35,212 nucleotides of DNA from Clostridiales bacterium UBA1742. GTDB taxonomy: Bacteria; Bacillota; Clostridia; TANB77; CAG-508. The notes below the pieces were generated by a model that was not told the DNA's origin, did no database searches, and saw nothing but the letters and a program-made list of their open reading frames with translations. The DNA is taken from positions 1 to 35,212 of the forward strand of contig DCHW01000014.1 in assembly GCA_002314935.1 (NCBI GenBank). The letters are read 5' to 3'. This document shows, piece by piece, positions 18,027-25,609 of the stretch. The first letter of the stretch is position 1; the number at the start of each line of letters is the position of its first letter. The translations under genes and the position numbers were made by a program.

Positions 18027-19025
18027 ATGGCACTATTTGAAAGTTATGAAAGAAGAATTGATCAAATAAAACCAGTAATGGAAAAATACGGAATAAAAGA
18101 TTTTGATGATGCATTAGCAATATGTAAAGATAAAGGATTTAATCCTTATGATATAGTAAAAGGAATTCAACCAATTTGTTTTGAAAATGCTTGTTGGGCA
18201 TATACATTAGGTGCTGCAATAGCAATAAAAAAAGGGTGTATAAAAGCAGCTGATGCTGCAAAAGCAATAGGTGAAGGATTACAAGCTTTTTGTATACCAG
18301 GATCAGTTGCAGATGATAGAAAAGTTGGGTTAGGACATGGAAATTTAGCATCAATGTTATTAAGTGAAGAAACAAAATGCTTTGCATTTTTAGCAGGACA
18401 TGAATCTTTTGCAGCAGCAGAAGGAGCAATAGGAATTGCAAAATCTGCAAACAAAGTAAGAAAAGAACCATTAAGAGTTATTTTAAATGGTTTAGGAAAA
18501 GATGCAGCACAAGTAATATCAAGAATAAATGGATTTACATATGTTAAAACCGACTTTGACTTCTTTACTGGAAAAGTAAATGTAGTAGAAGAAATTGCAT
18601 ATTCAGATGGAGAAAGAAGCAAAGTTAAATGTTATGGTGCAAATGATGTTAGAGAAGGTGTTGCAATAATGTGGTTAGAAGATGTTGATGTATCTATTAC
18701 AGGAAACTCAACAAATCCAACTAGATTCCAACATCCAGTTGCTGGTACATACAAAAAAGAAAGAATAGAAAATGGTAGAAAATACTTCTCTGTAGCAACA
18801 GGTGGTGGTACAGGAAGAACACTTCATCCAGATAATATGGCAGCAGGACCAGCATCTTATGGAATGACAGATACAATGGGAAGAATGCATTCAGATGCAC
18901 AATTTGCAGGAAGCTCATCAGTTCCAGCTCATGTTGAAATGATGGGATTAATAGGAATGGGAAACAACCCAATGGTTGGTGCTACAGTTGCAGTTGCAGT
19001 TGCATGTGAAGAAGGAATGAAATAA
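18027..19025 (+). CDS. GGGtGRT family protein
   Basis: 332 residues with the family-defining motif in VATGGGTGRTLHPDN, then MGRMHSDAQFAGSSSVPAHV and a Gly/Ala-rich C-terminus (GNNPMVGATVAVAVACEE). RBS AGGAGG. The family is widespread in anaerobic Bacillota and is typically encoded beside a NifU-like scaffold, as here; its biochemical role is, to my knowledge, not established. No signal peptide or membrane segment, so cytosolic. Confidence 0.85.
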   Translation: MALFESYERRIDQIKPVMEKYGIKDFDDALAICKDKGFNPYDIVKGIQPICFENACWAYTLGAAIAIKKGCIKAADAAKAIGEGLQAFCIPGSVADDRKVGLGHGNLASMLLSEETKCFAFLAGHESFAAAEGAIGIAKSANKVRKEPLRVILNGLGKDAAQVISRINGFTYVKTDFDFFTGKVNVVEEIAYSDGERSKVKCYGANDVREGVAIMWLEDVDVSITGNSTNPTRFQHPVAGTYKKERIENGRKYFSVATGGGTGRTLHPDNMAAGPASYGMTDTMGRMHSDAQFAGSSSVPAHVEMMGLIGMGNNPMVGATVAVAVACEEGMK

Positions 19026-19071
19026 AAATATAAACAAATGCAGGATAATTTTGAATTTATCCTGTATACAT

Positions 19072-19147
19072 TGGGGTGTCGCCAAGTGGTAAGGCATCGG
19101 ACTCTGACTCCGACATTCCGTAGGTTCGAATCCTACCACCCCAGCCA
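19072..19147 (+). tRNA. tRNA-Gln (anticodon CUG)
   Basis: Cloverleaf with acceptor TGGGGTG/CACCCCA, D loop GCCAAGTGGTAAGGC, anticodon stem TCGGA/TCCGA around loop CTCTGAC (anticodon CUG) and T arm GTAGGTTCGAATCCTAC, plus an encoded GCCA end. It reads CAG. A 7-bp hairpin (19156-19175) and a terminator follow. It sits at the left edge of the mobile region; a tRNA boundary is typical of tyrosine rather than serine integrases, so it may simply be the last host gene. Confidence 0.96.
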
Positions 19148-19180
19148 ATAACGAATCTGTTCGAACTAGAACAGAGATAT

Positions 19181-19213
19181 AAATATCATTCTGAAAAAGG
19201 ATGATATTTTTTT
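19181..19213 (+). terminator. Terminator after tRNA-Gln
   Basis: AAATATCAT (19181-19189) pairs with ATGATATTT (19201-19209), followed by a run of Ts. Confidence 0.85.
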
Positions 19214-19253
19214 GTTTCTTAAAAATGTCATCCAAGAAGGGATGGTGCTAAAG

Positions 19254-19523
19254 ATGAAGATAATTAAGCAAAAATTGCAATTTGAGGAAGGTCTAAAACA
19301 AAGGCTAGAATTTATATGTGAGTTTTCTAAAGTAAAGCCTATTTTTATCAATGGTAGTATTAGAAAAATAGAAAAGACAAATCTTGCATATATAGAGCCA
19401 CATAGAGTAATAGTTAAAAATATTACACTTCTAGTTTTTAATTATTCAAACGATGTGTACATATCAAATCTTGCAAAAAAGATTAAGATATCTGAACTCG
19501 AAGAATATTTAAAAAGTATATAG
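19254..19523 (+). CDS. Small uncharacterised protein at the left edge of the element
   Basis: 89 residues from MKIIKQKLQFEEGLKQ; an ATG 42 bases upstream is open, but AGAAGGGA fits this start best. It has a mix of helices and short strands with basic residues, no membrane segment and no recognised domain. It could belong either to the host flank or to the element. The recombinase promoter begins 12 bases after its stop. Confidence 0.5.
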   Translation: MKIIKQKLQFEEGLKQRLEFICEFSKVKPIFINGSIRKIEKTNLAYIEPHRVIVKNITLLVFNYSNDVYISNLAKKIKISELEEYLKSI

Positions 19524-19534
19524 TTTGTAAATAT

Positions 19535-19562
19535 TTGACATTTCTAAAAATTGTGATATAAT
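19535..19562 (+). promoter_or_regulatory. Promoter of the recombinase transcript
   Basis: Consensus TTGACA (19535-19540), 16-base spacer, TATAAT (19557-19562). It drives a leader of about 145 bases that carries a short ORF and a terminator. Confidence 0.75.
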
Positions 19563-19602
19563 ACCAACCGTAAACAAGTTATGTTTATTGGGAGATATTA
19601 AT

Positions 19603-19671
19603 ATGATTTTGAAATATTTGAAAAAATGGTGTTTTAAAATAAATATATTCAGGAGATGTCAAATGTACTAA
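19603..19671 (+). CDS. Candidate leader peptide upstream of the recombinase
   Basis: A 22-residue ORF (MILKYLKKWCFKINIFRRCQ, then MY) has GGGAG 8 bases before its ATG, inside the recombinase leader. Its last codons form the left arm of the terminator at 19654-19689, and its stop codon lies in the loop. A ribosome finishing or stalled here would block the hairpin. It is basic and aromatic-rich, with no run of one amino acid that would suggest classic amino-acid attenuation. Confidence 0.5.
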   Translation: MILKYLKKWCFKINIFRRCQMY

Positions 19672-19697
19672 TATGTACTTTTGATGTCTCTTTTTTG
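19654..19697 (+). terminator. Attenuator-like terminator before the recombinase
   Basis: A 15-position stem (19654-19668 with 19675-19689, one mismatch and two wobbles, loop TAATAT) is followed by a T run at 691-696 of this kilobase. It lies between the promoter and the recombinase start, overlapping the leader peptide, so it can attenuate recombinase expression. An earlier small hairpin (TAAACA/TGTTTA, 19571-19587) lies before the leader-peptide RBS. Confidence 0.65.
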
Positions 19698-19713
19698 TTA
19701 GGAGGGTTATAAA

Positions 19714-21648
19714 TTGAACGAAGAAAAGAAAAAATGTGGGTTGTATATGAGAGTTAGTACAGAAGACCAAGCTCATGAGGGCTTTAGTCTTCCAGAACAA
19801 AAAGAAAGATTAGAAGCTTTTTGTAAATTCAAAGGATATGAAATTATAGACTATTACCAAGATGCAGGAATAAGTGCTAAAACTGGTAATTATAGACCAG
19901 AATTTGAAAGATTAAAAGATGATATTAGAGCTAAAAAAATAAATACAATAATAGCTTTAAAACTAGATAGAATAACAAGAAGTATTTATGATTGGGAAAA
20001 TCTAATAACTTTTTTAGATGAAAATGAAGCATATTTAGATTGTGCAAATGATGAAGTAAATACTACAACTGCAAATGGAAAAATGATTTCAAGACTTTTA
20101 ATGAGTGTAAGCCAAAATGAAATAGAAAGAACAAGTGAAAGAACAAAAGTAGGCATGGCAGGAGCAATAAAACAAGGACATATACCACATAAAGCACCAT
20201 TAGGGTATAAAAGAGAAAATAAAAAATTAGTAATAGACTATGCTACAAAAGATATTGTAATTAGAATATTTAATCTATATTGTGATGGTTATTCCTATAA
20301 GAAAATAAGCAATATATTTAATCAAGAAAAAGTACTAGATAGAGATAATTGGAGAGATACTACAATACTTACTATTCTAGAAAATGAAATATATAAGGGA
20401 GATTTTGTTCACGGAAAAAGAACAAAGCATCCTACATATTATGAAGATGTTGCACCAGCAATTATATCAAAAGAAATGTGGGAAGAATGCCAAGTACAGA
20501 AAAAGAAAAATTCTAAAAGTTATAAAAGGACATTGACATATTTATATCTACAAAAACTTAAATGTCCAAAATGTAATCGTATTTTAGGAGGAAAGGCAAC
20601 TACAAAGAAAAATGGAAATACATACTTCTATTACTATTGTAATGATTGCAAAATTGAATTTAAAGAAAAAGTTATAAATGATTATTTCAGCCAGTTTATT
20701 GAAGAATTAGTACAATATGATTCTGTTGTAAATCAGTTTTTCTTGCCTATGATAAAGCAAAAATTTGATGAGCCAAAAGAACAATTAGAAAAAGAAATAA
20801 TAAATCAGAATAATAAACTAGAAAGAATAAAGAAAGCATATATAAATGGAGCATTTGATATAAAAGAATATAATGAGGAAAAAAATATCGTAGAAAAAGC
20901 TATCAAGGAATTGGAAAGTAAATTAAATGATACAGACTGTGCAGAAGAATTAAAATTTACACCAAAAGATATTTTATTAAAAAGAGATATTGATTTTATA
21001 AATAAGCTTAAACTTAATAAAGAATATGAAGAAAGAACTAAAACTTGGAAAGATTACACAAGACAAGAACAAACAGAATTAATAATGAGATATATAGATA
21101 GTATAGAACTTGCTTTAGTTGGTAAAGAAATAGTAGTTAAACAAATAAATTTTAGAGATTCAATTTGTAAACCTTGCCAAGAATTATATGATAATGGATA
21201 TATTGATACAATTAAGCCAATGTTATTAGGTAATGTATTGGGAAGTGTTAGGTTTAGTAACTATTTGCCAGAGGATGAAGTTTCCAAAATTATAATGAGA
21301 TTAAGACAATATTATGATGTCCACTTTGCAGAAGCAACTTACTATGTTGATAGACAAATGTTTTATTTCAATTTTAAGGAGGACAATAGTGCTATTGTTA
21401 GAGTTTTCCCTTTACAAGATTATTATAAACTTGATCCAGAAGGAAAAATGCCAACATATGAATTTGGAATAATATATATAAATGAAGAAGATAAATTCCA
21501 AATGCAAGATATAAATTCAGCATTTGATTTTATACCAGATGAGTCAAATGATGATGTTATTTATACAAAAGATGGTGCACCTATATCTATCGGAGTAAAG
21601 CCAGTAAAATTCGATGAAGAAAATAAAGACAAGTGCTCCGAAGAATAG
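19714..21648 (+). CDS. Large serine recombinase (integrase) with an unusual C-terminal extension
   Basis: 644 residues from a TTG start with AGGAGGG 7 bases upstream. The resolvase domain (about 7-150) includes YMRVSTEDQ with catalytic Ser15, and LDRITRSIYDW. The Recombinase domain and a zinc ribbon (CPKCNRILGG and CNDCKIEF, Cys at about 284, 287, 309, 312) are followed by a long coiled coil. It would integrate and excise the element by serine-linked strand exchange. From about residue 505 on there is a further ~140-residue alpha/beta region (YYDVHFAEATYYVDRQ, PLQDYYKLDPEGKM) that I do not recognise as part of the usual large serine recombinase layout. Confidence 0.9.
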   Translation: MNEEKKKCGLYMRVSTEDQAHEGFSLPEQKERLEAFCKFKGYEIIDYYQDAGISAKTGNYRPEFERLKDDIRAKKINTIIALKLDRITRSIYDWENLITFLDENEAYLDCANDEVNTTTANGKMISRLLMSVSQNEIERTSERTKVGMAGAIKQGHIPHKAPLGYKRENKKLVIDYATKDIVIRIFNLYCDGYSYKKISNIFNQEKVLDRDNWRDTTILTILENEIYKGDFVHGKRTKHPTYYEDVAPAIISKEMWEECQVQKKKNSKSYKRTLTYLYLQKLKCPKCNRILGGKATTKKNGNTYFYYYCNDCKIEFKEKVINDYFSQFIEELVQYDSVVNQFFLPMIKQKFDEPKEQLEKEIINQNNKLERIKKAYINGAFDIKEYNEEKNIVEKAIKELESKLNDTDCAEELKFTPKDILLKRDIDFINKLKLNKEYEERTKTWKDYTRQEQTELIMRYIDSIELALVGKEIVVKQINFRDSICKPCQELYDNGYIDTIKPMLLGNVLGSVRFSNYLPEDEVSKIIMRLRQYYDVHFAEATYYVDRQMFYFNFKEDNSAIVRVFPLQDYYKLDPEGKMPTYEFGIIYINEEDKFQMQDINSAFDFIPDESNDDVIYTKDGAPISIGVKPVKFDEENKDKCSEE

Positions 21649-21660
21649 CATGGGCTAAAT

Positions 21661-21860
21661 TAGCATTTTTAGAAATGCTTGCGAAGCAGGAATTTGGCTT
21701 TGCCAGAATTCCTAACCCCCTAGTAGTTTTGACAACAATCAAAACTACGGGGGCTCTACGAGGTATCGAATTAGCTTACTTTTTCATAAAAAACGAATGA
21801 TTTTTTTTCAAAAATCATAGTGTAAAAATTCATATTACAAGTCGTTTTTATGAAAAAATA
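21661..21860. other. Hairpin-rich intergenic region, candidate origin of transfer
   Basis: The 309-base gap before the relaxase holds several inverted repeats: GGAATTTGGC/GCCAGAATTCC near 21690-21712; CCCCC-TA-GTAGTTTTGA (21716-21732) paired with TCAAAACTACGGGGG (21739-21753); and a long stem TTTTCATAAAAAACGA (21781-21796) with TCGTTTTTATGAAAA (about 21842-21856), which encloses ATGATTTTT/AAAAATCAT. Position directly upstream of mob and repeat structure fit an oriT. The nick site cannot be assigned, and the pMV158-type core is not obvious. The 21716-21753 hairpin could also end the recombinase transcript. Confidence 0.5.
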
Positions 21861-21957
21861 TCTAAATAAAATTTGCAAAAAGCATGGCAAATTTTATTTA
21901 TCTATTCGCTAATTCTTAGTAAATTCAATGAAGATTTTTGTGAAGAAAGGAGAGCAA

Positions 21958-23352
21958 ATGAACGAAGAATTGGCATATTCTATTCACTTGGGTAGTGATA
22001 AAAATAAAACAGTAAAGGCAAAAGAAATTGCAAAAAATAATTCATTAGAAACAACATCATTTTCAAATAATGGAATACAAAATAAGGCAGGATTATCTAA
22101 AGTTAATAAGCATAATTTAAGAGATTATAACAATAGAAGAGATTTAATTAGAGTAGTTTATGGAACAAATAATTTATATAATGACGTGCAAAAATTATAT
22201 TTTCAAGAGTTTGAACAATCGAGATTAGAATATAACAAAAAACAAACTCGTGAAGATAGAAAGATAAAAAATTATTTTAATCATATATCAGATAGTAAAC
22301 TTTGGGATTTAGCTTGTGAATTTATAATTGAACTTGGAGATATGGACTTTTGGAATGATAAAAATATGAGTTATAGAATGAAAATGGTAGATGTATATAA
22401 AGAACAAGTAAATGACTTAATGAATGTTGTACCACAGTTTAAAGTAGCAAATGCAGTAATACACTTTGACGAAACATCTCCACATATGCATTTAATAGGA
22501 CTTCCAATAAGTGATAATAATAAACGAGGAATGAAAAAGCAAGTAGCAAAATCTAAAATATTTACAAAAGAATCACTTACTAAAATACAAGATGAAATGA
22601 GAAATAAATGCATAAAATCATATAATAAGCATTATGAAAAAACAGCAGAACTTAAGAAAAAACAAAAAGGCAGAAATCAAGATATTAGTGTTAAGGATAT
22701 GAGTGGCTATAAAGATTTTAAGAAACAATTAGAAAAAAATGAACAAAGACTTGCTAAAGCGAATACACAAACTGAAAACTTAGATAACGCAAGTAAAGAT
22801 ATAACTAAAATATTAGACAACCTAAAACCTACTCTAATGAACAAAAATAATATGGTTATTTCAACCGAGGATGTTCAGAGAATAAAAAACTTTACTAAAG
22901 ATGTAAAAGATACCAATAAAACGGTTAGAAGCGTAAATGACTTAGAATTAGCTATTAAAGACTTTGAACATTCTGCATATGAAGTAGAAAAAGAAAATCG
23001 TTCACTTAAATATCAAATAGAACAAAAAAATGAAGAAATTGGCAAACTTAAAGATACTATTAGTGATAAAGATGAAATAATAGAGGATCTACATGCTGAA
23101 AAAGAAGAATTAAAAGGACAACTTAGTAAATTTAAAGAATTTTGGAGAAGTTTATTAACACATTTTCAAGAAATGATAGGATTTCATAAAGATAGACAAT
23201 ATAAATATGTTAGTGATGACTTATATAAAAACGGAATATTTGATGACAATGATAATGAAATTGCAAATAATCTTGATAGAAAGGTAAAAACACTAGAAGA
23301 AATTGAGAAAGATAAAGAGAAAAATAAAAAGAAAAAACAAGAAAGATATTAA
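21958..23352 (+). CDS. mob: MobV-family relaxase (Pre/Mob, plasmid recombination enzyme)
   Basis: 464 residues. The ATG at 21958 has AAAGGAG 5 bases upstream; an earlier ATG at 21928 lacks a site. MobV relaxases nick oriT and pilot the strand during mobilization. The metal-binding motif is clear: HFDETSPHMHL at about residues 168-178 (HxDExxPHxH). The N-terminal part carries HNLRDYNNRRDLIRVVYGT and YNKKQTREDRKI as in this family. The C-terminal half is a long coiled coil (about 230-400), ending in a Lys-rich tail. The following small ORF is likely co-transcribed. Confidence 0.9.
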   Translation: MNEELAYSIHLGSDKNKTVKAKEIAKNNSLETTSFSNNGIQNKAGLSKVNKHNLRDYNNRRDLIRVVYGTNNLYNDVQKLYFQEFEQSRLEYNKKQTREDRKIKNYFNHISDSKLWDLACEFIIELGDMDFWNDKNMSYRMKMVDVYKEQVNDLMNVVPQFKVANAVIHFDETSPHMHLIGLPISDNNKRGMKKQVAKSKIFTKESLTKIQDEMRNKCIKSYNKHYEKTAELKKKQKGRNQDISVKDMSGYKDFKKQLEKNEQRLAKANTQTENLDNASKDITKILDNLKPTLMNKNNMVISTEDVQRIKNFTKDVKDTNKTVRSVNDLELAIKDFEHSAYEVEKENRSLKYQIEQKNEEIGKLKDTISDKDEIIEDLHAEKEELKGQLSKFKEFWRSLLTHFQEMIGFHKDRQYKYVSDDLYKNGIFDDNDNEIANNLDRKVKTLEEIEKDKEKNKKKKQERY

Positions 23353-23367
23353 TGGAGGTAATAAAAA

Positions 23368-23655
23368 ATGGAACAAGATAAAGTAAAATTTATGATAGAT
23401 ATGATAAATAATATGGATATAAAAGATAAATTAAGATTAGCAATTAGAGTAAATGAAACAGTTTATACAAGTATTGATTATGATAAAAAAGAAATTTTTC
23501 AAAAGTTCGAAAATAGGCTTAAAAAAATAGATAATGAATACGGAAAAAACTTACATATAAATCAATATATATTAATGATTACAGCAAAAATCACTGAACT
23601 TACAAAAGAAGAACAAAATCAAATTGCATTATATTTATACAATATAGTGTGTTAA
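23368..23655 (+). CDS. Small uncharacterised protein co-transcribed with mob
   Basis: 95 residues, starting 15 bases after the mob stop with GGAGG about 8 bases upstream. All-helical, charged (MEQDKVKFMIDMINNM, then LTKEEQNQIALYLYNIV). No recognised domain. The position suggests an accessory mobilization or regulatory role, which is inference only. Confidence 0.6.
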   Translation: MEQDKVKFMIDMINNMDIKDKLRLAIRVNETVYTSIDYDKKEIFQKFENRLKKIDNEYGKNLHINQYILMITAKITELTKEEQNQIALYLYNIVC

Positions 23656-23728
23656 GAATGTAAAAAATGTGAACAAAGAACTTATCCAAATGACTTTTTT
23701 GAACAGTTTTATGCAAATTAATAATTTA

Positions 23729-23757
23729 AAATCCACGTTGTGAAGTGACGTGGATTT
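23729..23757. terminator. Terminator between the mob operon and the convergent DUF1737 gene
   Basis: 10-bp perfect stem AAATCCACGT/ACGTGGATTT. Only a short T-rich tract follows on either strand, so it may serve both converging transcripts. Confidence 0.65.
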
Positions 23758-23765
23758 GTTTGATT

Positions 23766-23921
23766 CTATGACGAGTATTTTACCATAGGCTGAAAAGCAG
23801 AACCATTAGAATATACCATGTTACCGAAAGGCTGATAGCCTTCGACTATTTTTTCCTGCACCTTGTCAGTAAGACCAAGGGGAGTACTAGCATGAACAAT
23901 TATGTAATTAGTGATTTTCAT
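23766..23921 (-). CDS. DUF1737 domain protein
   Basis: 51 residues (KITNYIIVHASTP, VQEKIVEGYQPFGNMVY, AFQPMVKY), matching the short DUF1737 fold: a strand, a helix with the EGxQPFG turn, and strands ending in MVKY. The ATG at 23921 was chosen for AAGGAGG 8 bases upstream; the frame is open further upstream without a site. Function of the family is unknown. Its own minus-strand promoter and a leader hairpin lie upstream. Confidence 0.8.
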   Translation of the reverse strand: MKITNYIIVHASTPLGLTDKVQEKIVEGYQPFGNMVYSNGSAFQPMVKYSS

Positions 23922-23941
23922 TAAACAATTCCTCCTTGAGT

Positions 23942-23962
23942 GGTGTTGCTTCACCCAACACC
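23942..23962 (-). promoter_or_regulatory. Leader hairpin of the DUF1737 gene
   Basis: Perfect 7-bp stem GGTGTTG/CAACACC with a 7-base loop, in the 5' leader between the promoter (-10 at 23979-23974) and the ribosome binding site. Could stabilise the mRNA or bind a regulator. Confidence 0.45.
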
Positions 23963-23973
23963 TTGATAAATAT

Positions 23974-24002
23974 ATTATAACATATTTAGAACACAATTTC
24001 AA
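23974..24002 (-). promoter_or_regulatory. Promoter of the DUF1737 gene
   Basis: On the minus strand, TTGAAA (24002-23997), 17-base spacer, TATAAT (23979-23974). Confidence 0.7.
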
Positions 24003-24065
24003 ATTTATGTAAATCTTAAAACATTATAATTAATCGTAAGTTTTTATATTTTGGAGGTGGTCAAA

Positions 24066-24287
24066 ATGGGAATATAAGAAAATAAATATATAAATCAAAG
24101 TATTGAAAGATTGGATATACCAGTATCAGAGTTAGATATATTAAAAGAGAATAATATAATAACATTGGGAAATTTAATCAATTACACAAAAACAGATTTA
24201 AAAAATATTAATTTAAAATCAGATAATATAAATAAAATCCAGATAGAATTACAATTATTAGGGTTAAATTTTAAAGGGGATTTATAG
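24066..24287 (+). pseudogene. Small alpha-CTD-like (helix-hairpin-helix) gene interrupted by TAA at codon 4
   Basis: A good ribosome binding site (GGAGGTGG) precedes ATG-GGA-ATA-TAA. After that TAA (24075-24077) the same frame stays open for 69 codons and encodes IERLDIPVSELDILKENNI, TLGNLINYTKTDLKNI and QIELQLLGLNFKGDL. This resembles the C-terminal domain of RNA polymerase alpha and the matching region of the next gene (24467-25537). It may be a recent pseudogene, or start at the internal TTG at 24111, which has no clear ribosome binding site. No CGG is involved, so it is separate from the recoding described elsewhere. Confidence 0.55.
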
Positions 24288-24395
24288 TAATAACAGCAAA
24301 AAAATATACAGTAAAAAAACAAACAAATTTATTGTAGAAAAAAATTATATATGGTAAAATAATTATGTAGGATTATGCAAAAAGTTATAATAAAA

Positions 24396-24425
24396 TTGAC
24401 AATAAAAAGAGAGTTAAGTTATAAT
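24396..24425 (+). promoter_or_regulatory. Promoter of the GYD-repeat gene cluster
   Basis: TTGACA (24396-24401), 18-base spacer, TATAAT (24420-24425), about 40 bases before the ATG at 24467. The rest of the 24288-24466 gap is AT-rich with no gene seen. Confidence 0.7.
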
Positions 24426-24466
24426 TAATATAAGTAGCAATATAAAATTAAATTGGAGGTTTAAAA

Positions 24467-25537
24467 ATGGAATATATGGGTAAATCTTTGGGAAAATGGA
24501 AAAAAATGAAAGATTCTGGATCATATTCATGGCCTAAATGGATTCACGTAGATACAGGAACAGAATATGATCCAGAAGGATATGATATGGAAGGATATGA
24601 TAGTGAAGGATATGATAGGGCTGGATATGGTAGGACTGGATACGATAGGGCAGGATATGATAAGGCAGGATATGATAAAAAAGGATATAATAGAGAAGGG
24701 TTACATAAAATAACGAAAGAAGAATATGATGAAAAAGGTTATAATAGATATGGATATAATAGAGAAGGATATGATAGACAAGGATATGATAAAGAAGGTT
24801 ATGGCAAGAGTGGATATGATAGGGCTGGATATGATAGGGAAGGATATTATAGAGATGGATTTAACAGAGAGGGATTACATAAAATAACAAAAGAAGAATA
24901 TGATGAAAATGGTTATAATAGGGCTGGGTATGATAGAGAAGGATATAATAGAGAAGGATATAATAGAGAAGGATATAATAGAGAAGGTAAAAAATTTATA
25001 GATATACAAAATAAAGAAGATGTAAATGCACTATTAGGAACAAGAATAGAGGATTTAAATTTGTCAGCTAGAACTTTGAATGGTCTATTAAGAGCTAATA
25101 TACATACTTTACAAGATTTATTACATATGAATAAACAAAAATTGCTTAAATCTAAAAATTTAGGTAAGGTCAGTGTAAATGAAATTATTTCAAAATTAGA
25201 ATATTACGGATGGCGAGTTAATGAAGATGGAGAATTAGAATTAAAAGAGATTGAAGAAACAATAGAAACAGAGAATTTACAAGATGAACATGATGAAACA
25301 AAAACAAAGGATTTATCAAGTGAACAAACAATAGCTGGAGATAAGACACAAGAAGAATTAGAAAATATGTCAGAGGAAGAATTACAACAAATAATTGCCA
25401 ATAATGACCAAACAATTGAAGAAAATAGTACAGCTATAAAGAAAGCATTAGTACAGAGAATACTTGCTCAACAAAAAACTATATCTGAACAACAATCAGA
25501 AATAAGTAAATTAAGTAGTCAAAAGAAAGAACTATAA
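24467..25537 (+). CDS. GYD pentapeptide-repeat protein with an alpha-CTD-like domain and a shared coiled-coil tail
   Basis: 356 residues, RBS GGAGG. N-terminal segment (KSLGKWKKMKDSGSYSWPKW), then about 30 copies of a five-residue unit G-Y-(D/N)-x-x (about residues 33-180), twice broken by the same phrase REGLHKITKEEYDE. Next is a domain like the C-terminal domain of RNA polymerase alpha: IEDLNLSARTLNGLLRANI, then TLQDLLHMNKQKLLKSKNLG (helix-hairpin-helix DNA-binding fold). It ends in a coiled-coil module from about residue 292 (EELENMSEEELQQIIANNDQ, ISEQQSEISKLSSQKKEL) that recurs in the next gene. Function unknown; perhaps DNA- or RNA polymerase-associated. Confidence 0.75.
   Translation: MEYMGKSLGKWKKMKDSGSYSWPKWIHVDTGTEYDPEGYDMEGYDSEGYDRAGYGRTGYDRAGYDKAGYDKKGYNREGLHKITKEEYDEKGYNRYGYNREGYDRQGYDKEGYGKSGYDRAGYDREGYYRDGFNREGLHKITKEEYDENGYNRAGYDREGYNREGYNREGYNREGKKFIDIQNKEDVNALLGTRIEDLNLSARTLNGLLRANIHTLQDLLHMNKQKLLKSKNLGKVSVNEIISKLEYYGWRVNEDGELELKEIEETIETENLQDEHDETKTKDLSSEQTIAGDKTQEELENMSEEELQQIIANNDQTIEENSTAIKKALVQRILAQQKTISEQQSEISKLSSQKKEL
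24565..24990 (+). repeat. 15-bp tandem repeats encoding G-Y-D-x-x
   Basis: About 28-30 imperfect tandem 15-base units of the form GGATATGATAGGGCT, in frame, interrupted twice by a copy of a longer unit (24700 and 24876 regions) that reads GGxTTACATAAAATAAC. The array should be length-variable by slippage. Confidence 0.85.
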
Positions 25538-25609
25538 GCTAATAACATACAAATAAAATATTTTTACTAGAATTACAAAAATAAATTATTCAGTAAAGGA
25601 GGCAAAGAA

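Noticed and set aside
18139..18622. Minus-strand ORFs of 110 and 151 codons within the GGGtGRT gene
   Set aside because: Leu- or Ser/Phe/Ala-rich antisense shadows produced by the codon pattern of the plus-strand gene.
19072..19175. tRNA-Gln as the integration site of the element
   Set aside because: Serine recombinases rarely use tRNA genes, and I found no second copy of the tRNA 3' end in the window.
24565..24990. CRISPR array
   Set aside because: The 15-base units are in frame with an ORF, have no unique spacers and encode G-Y-D-x-x repeats.
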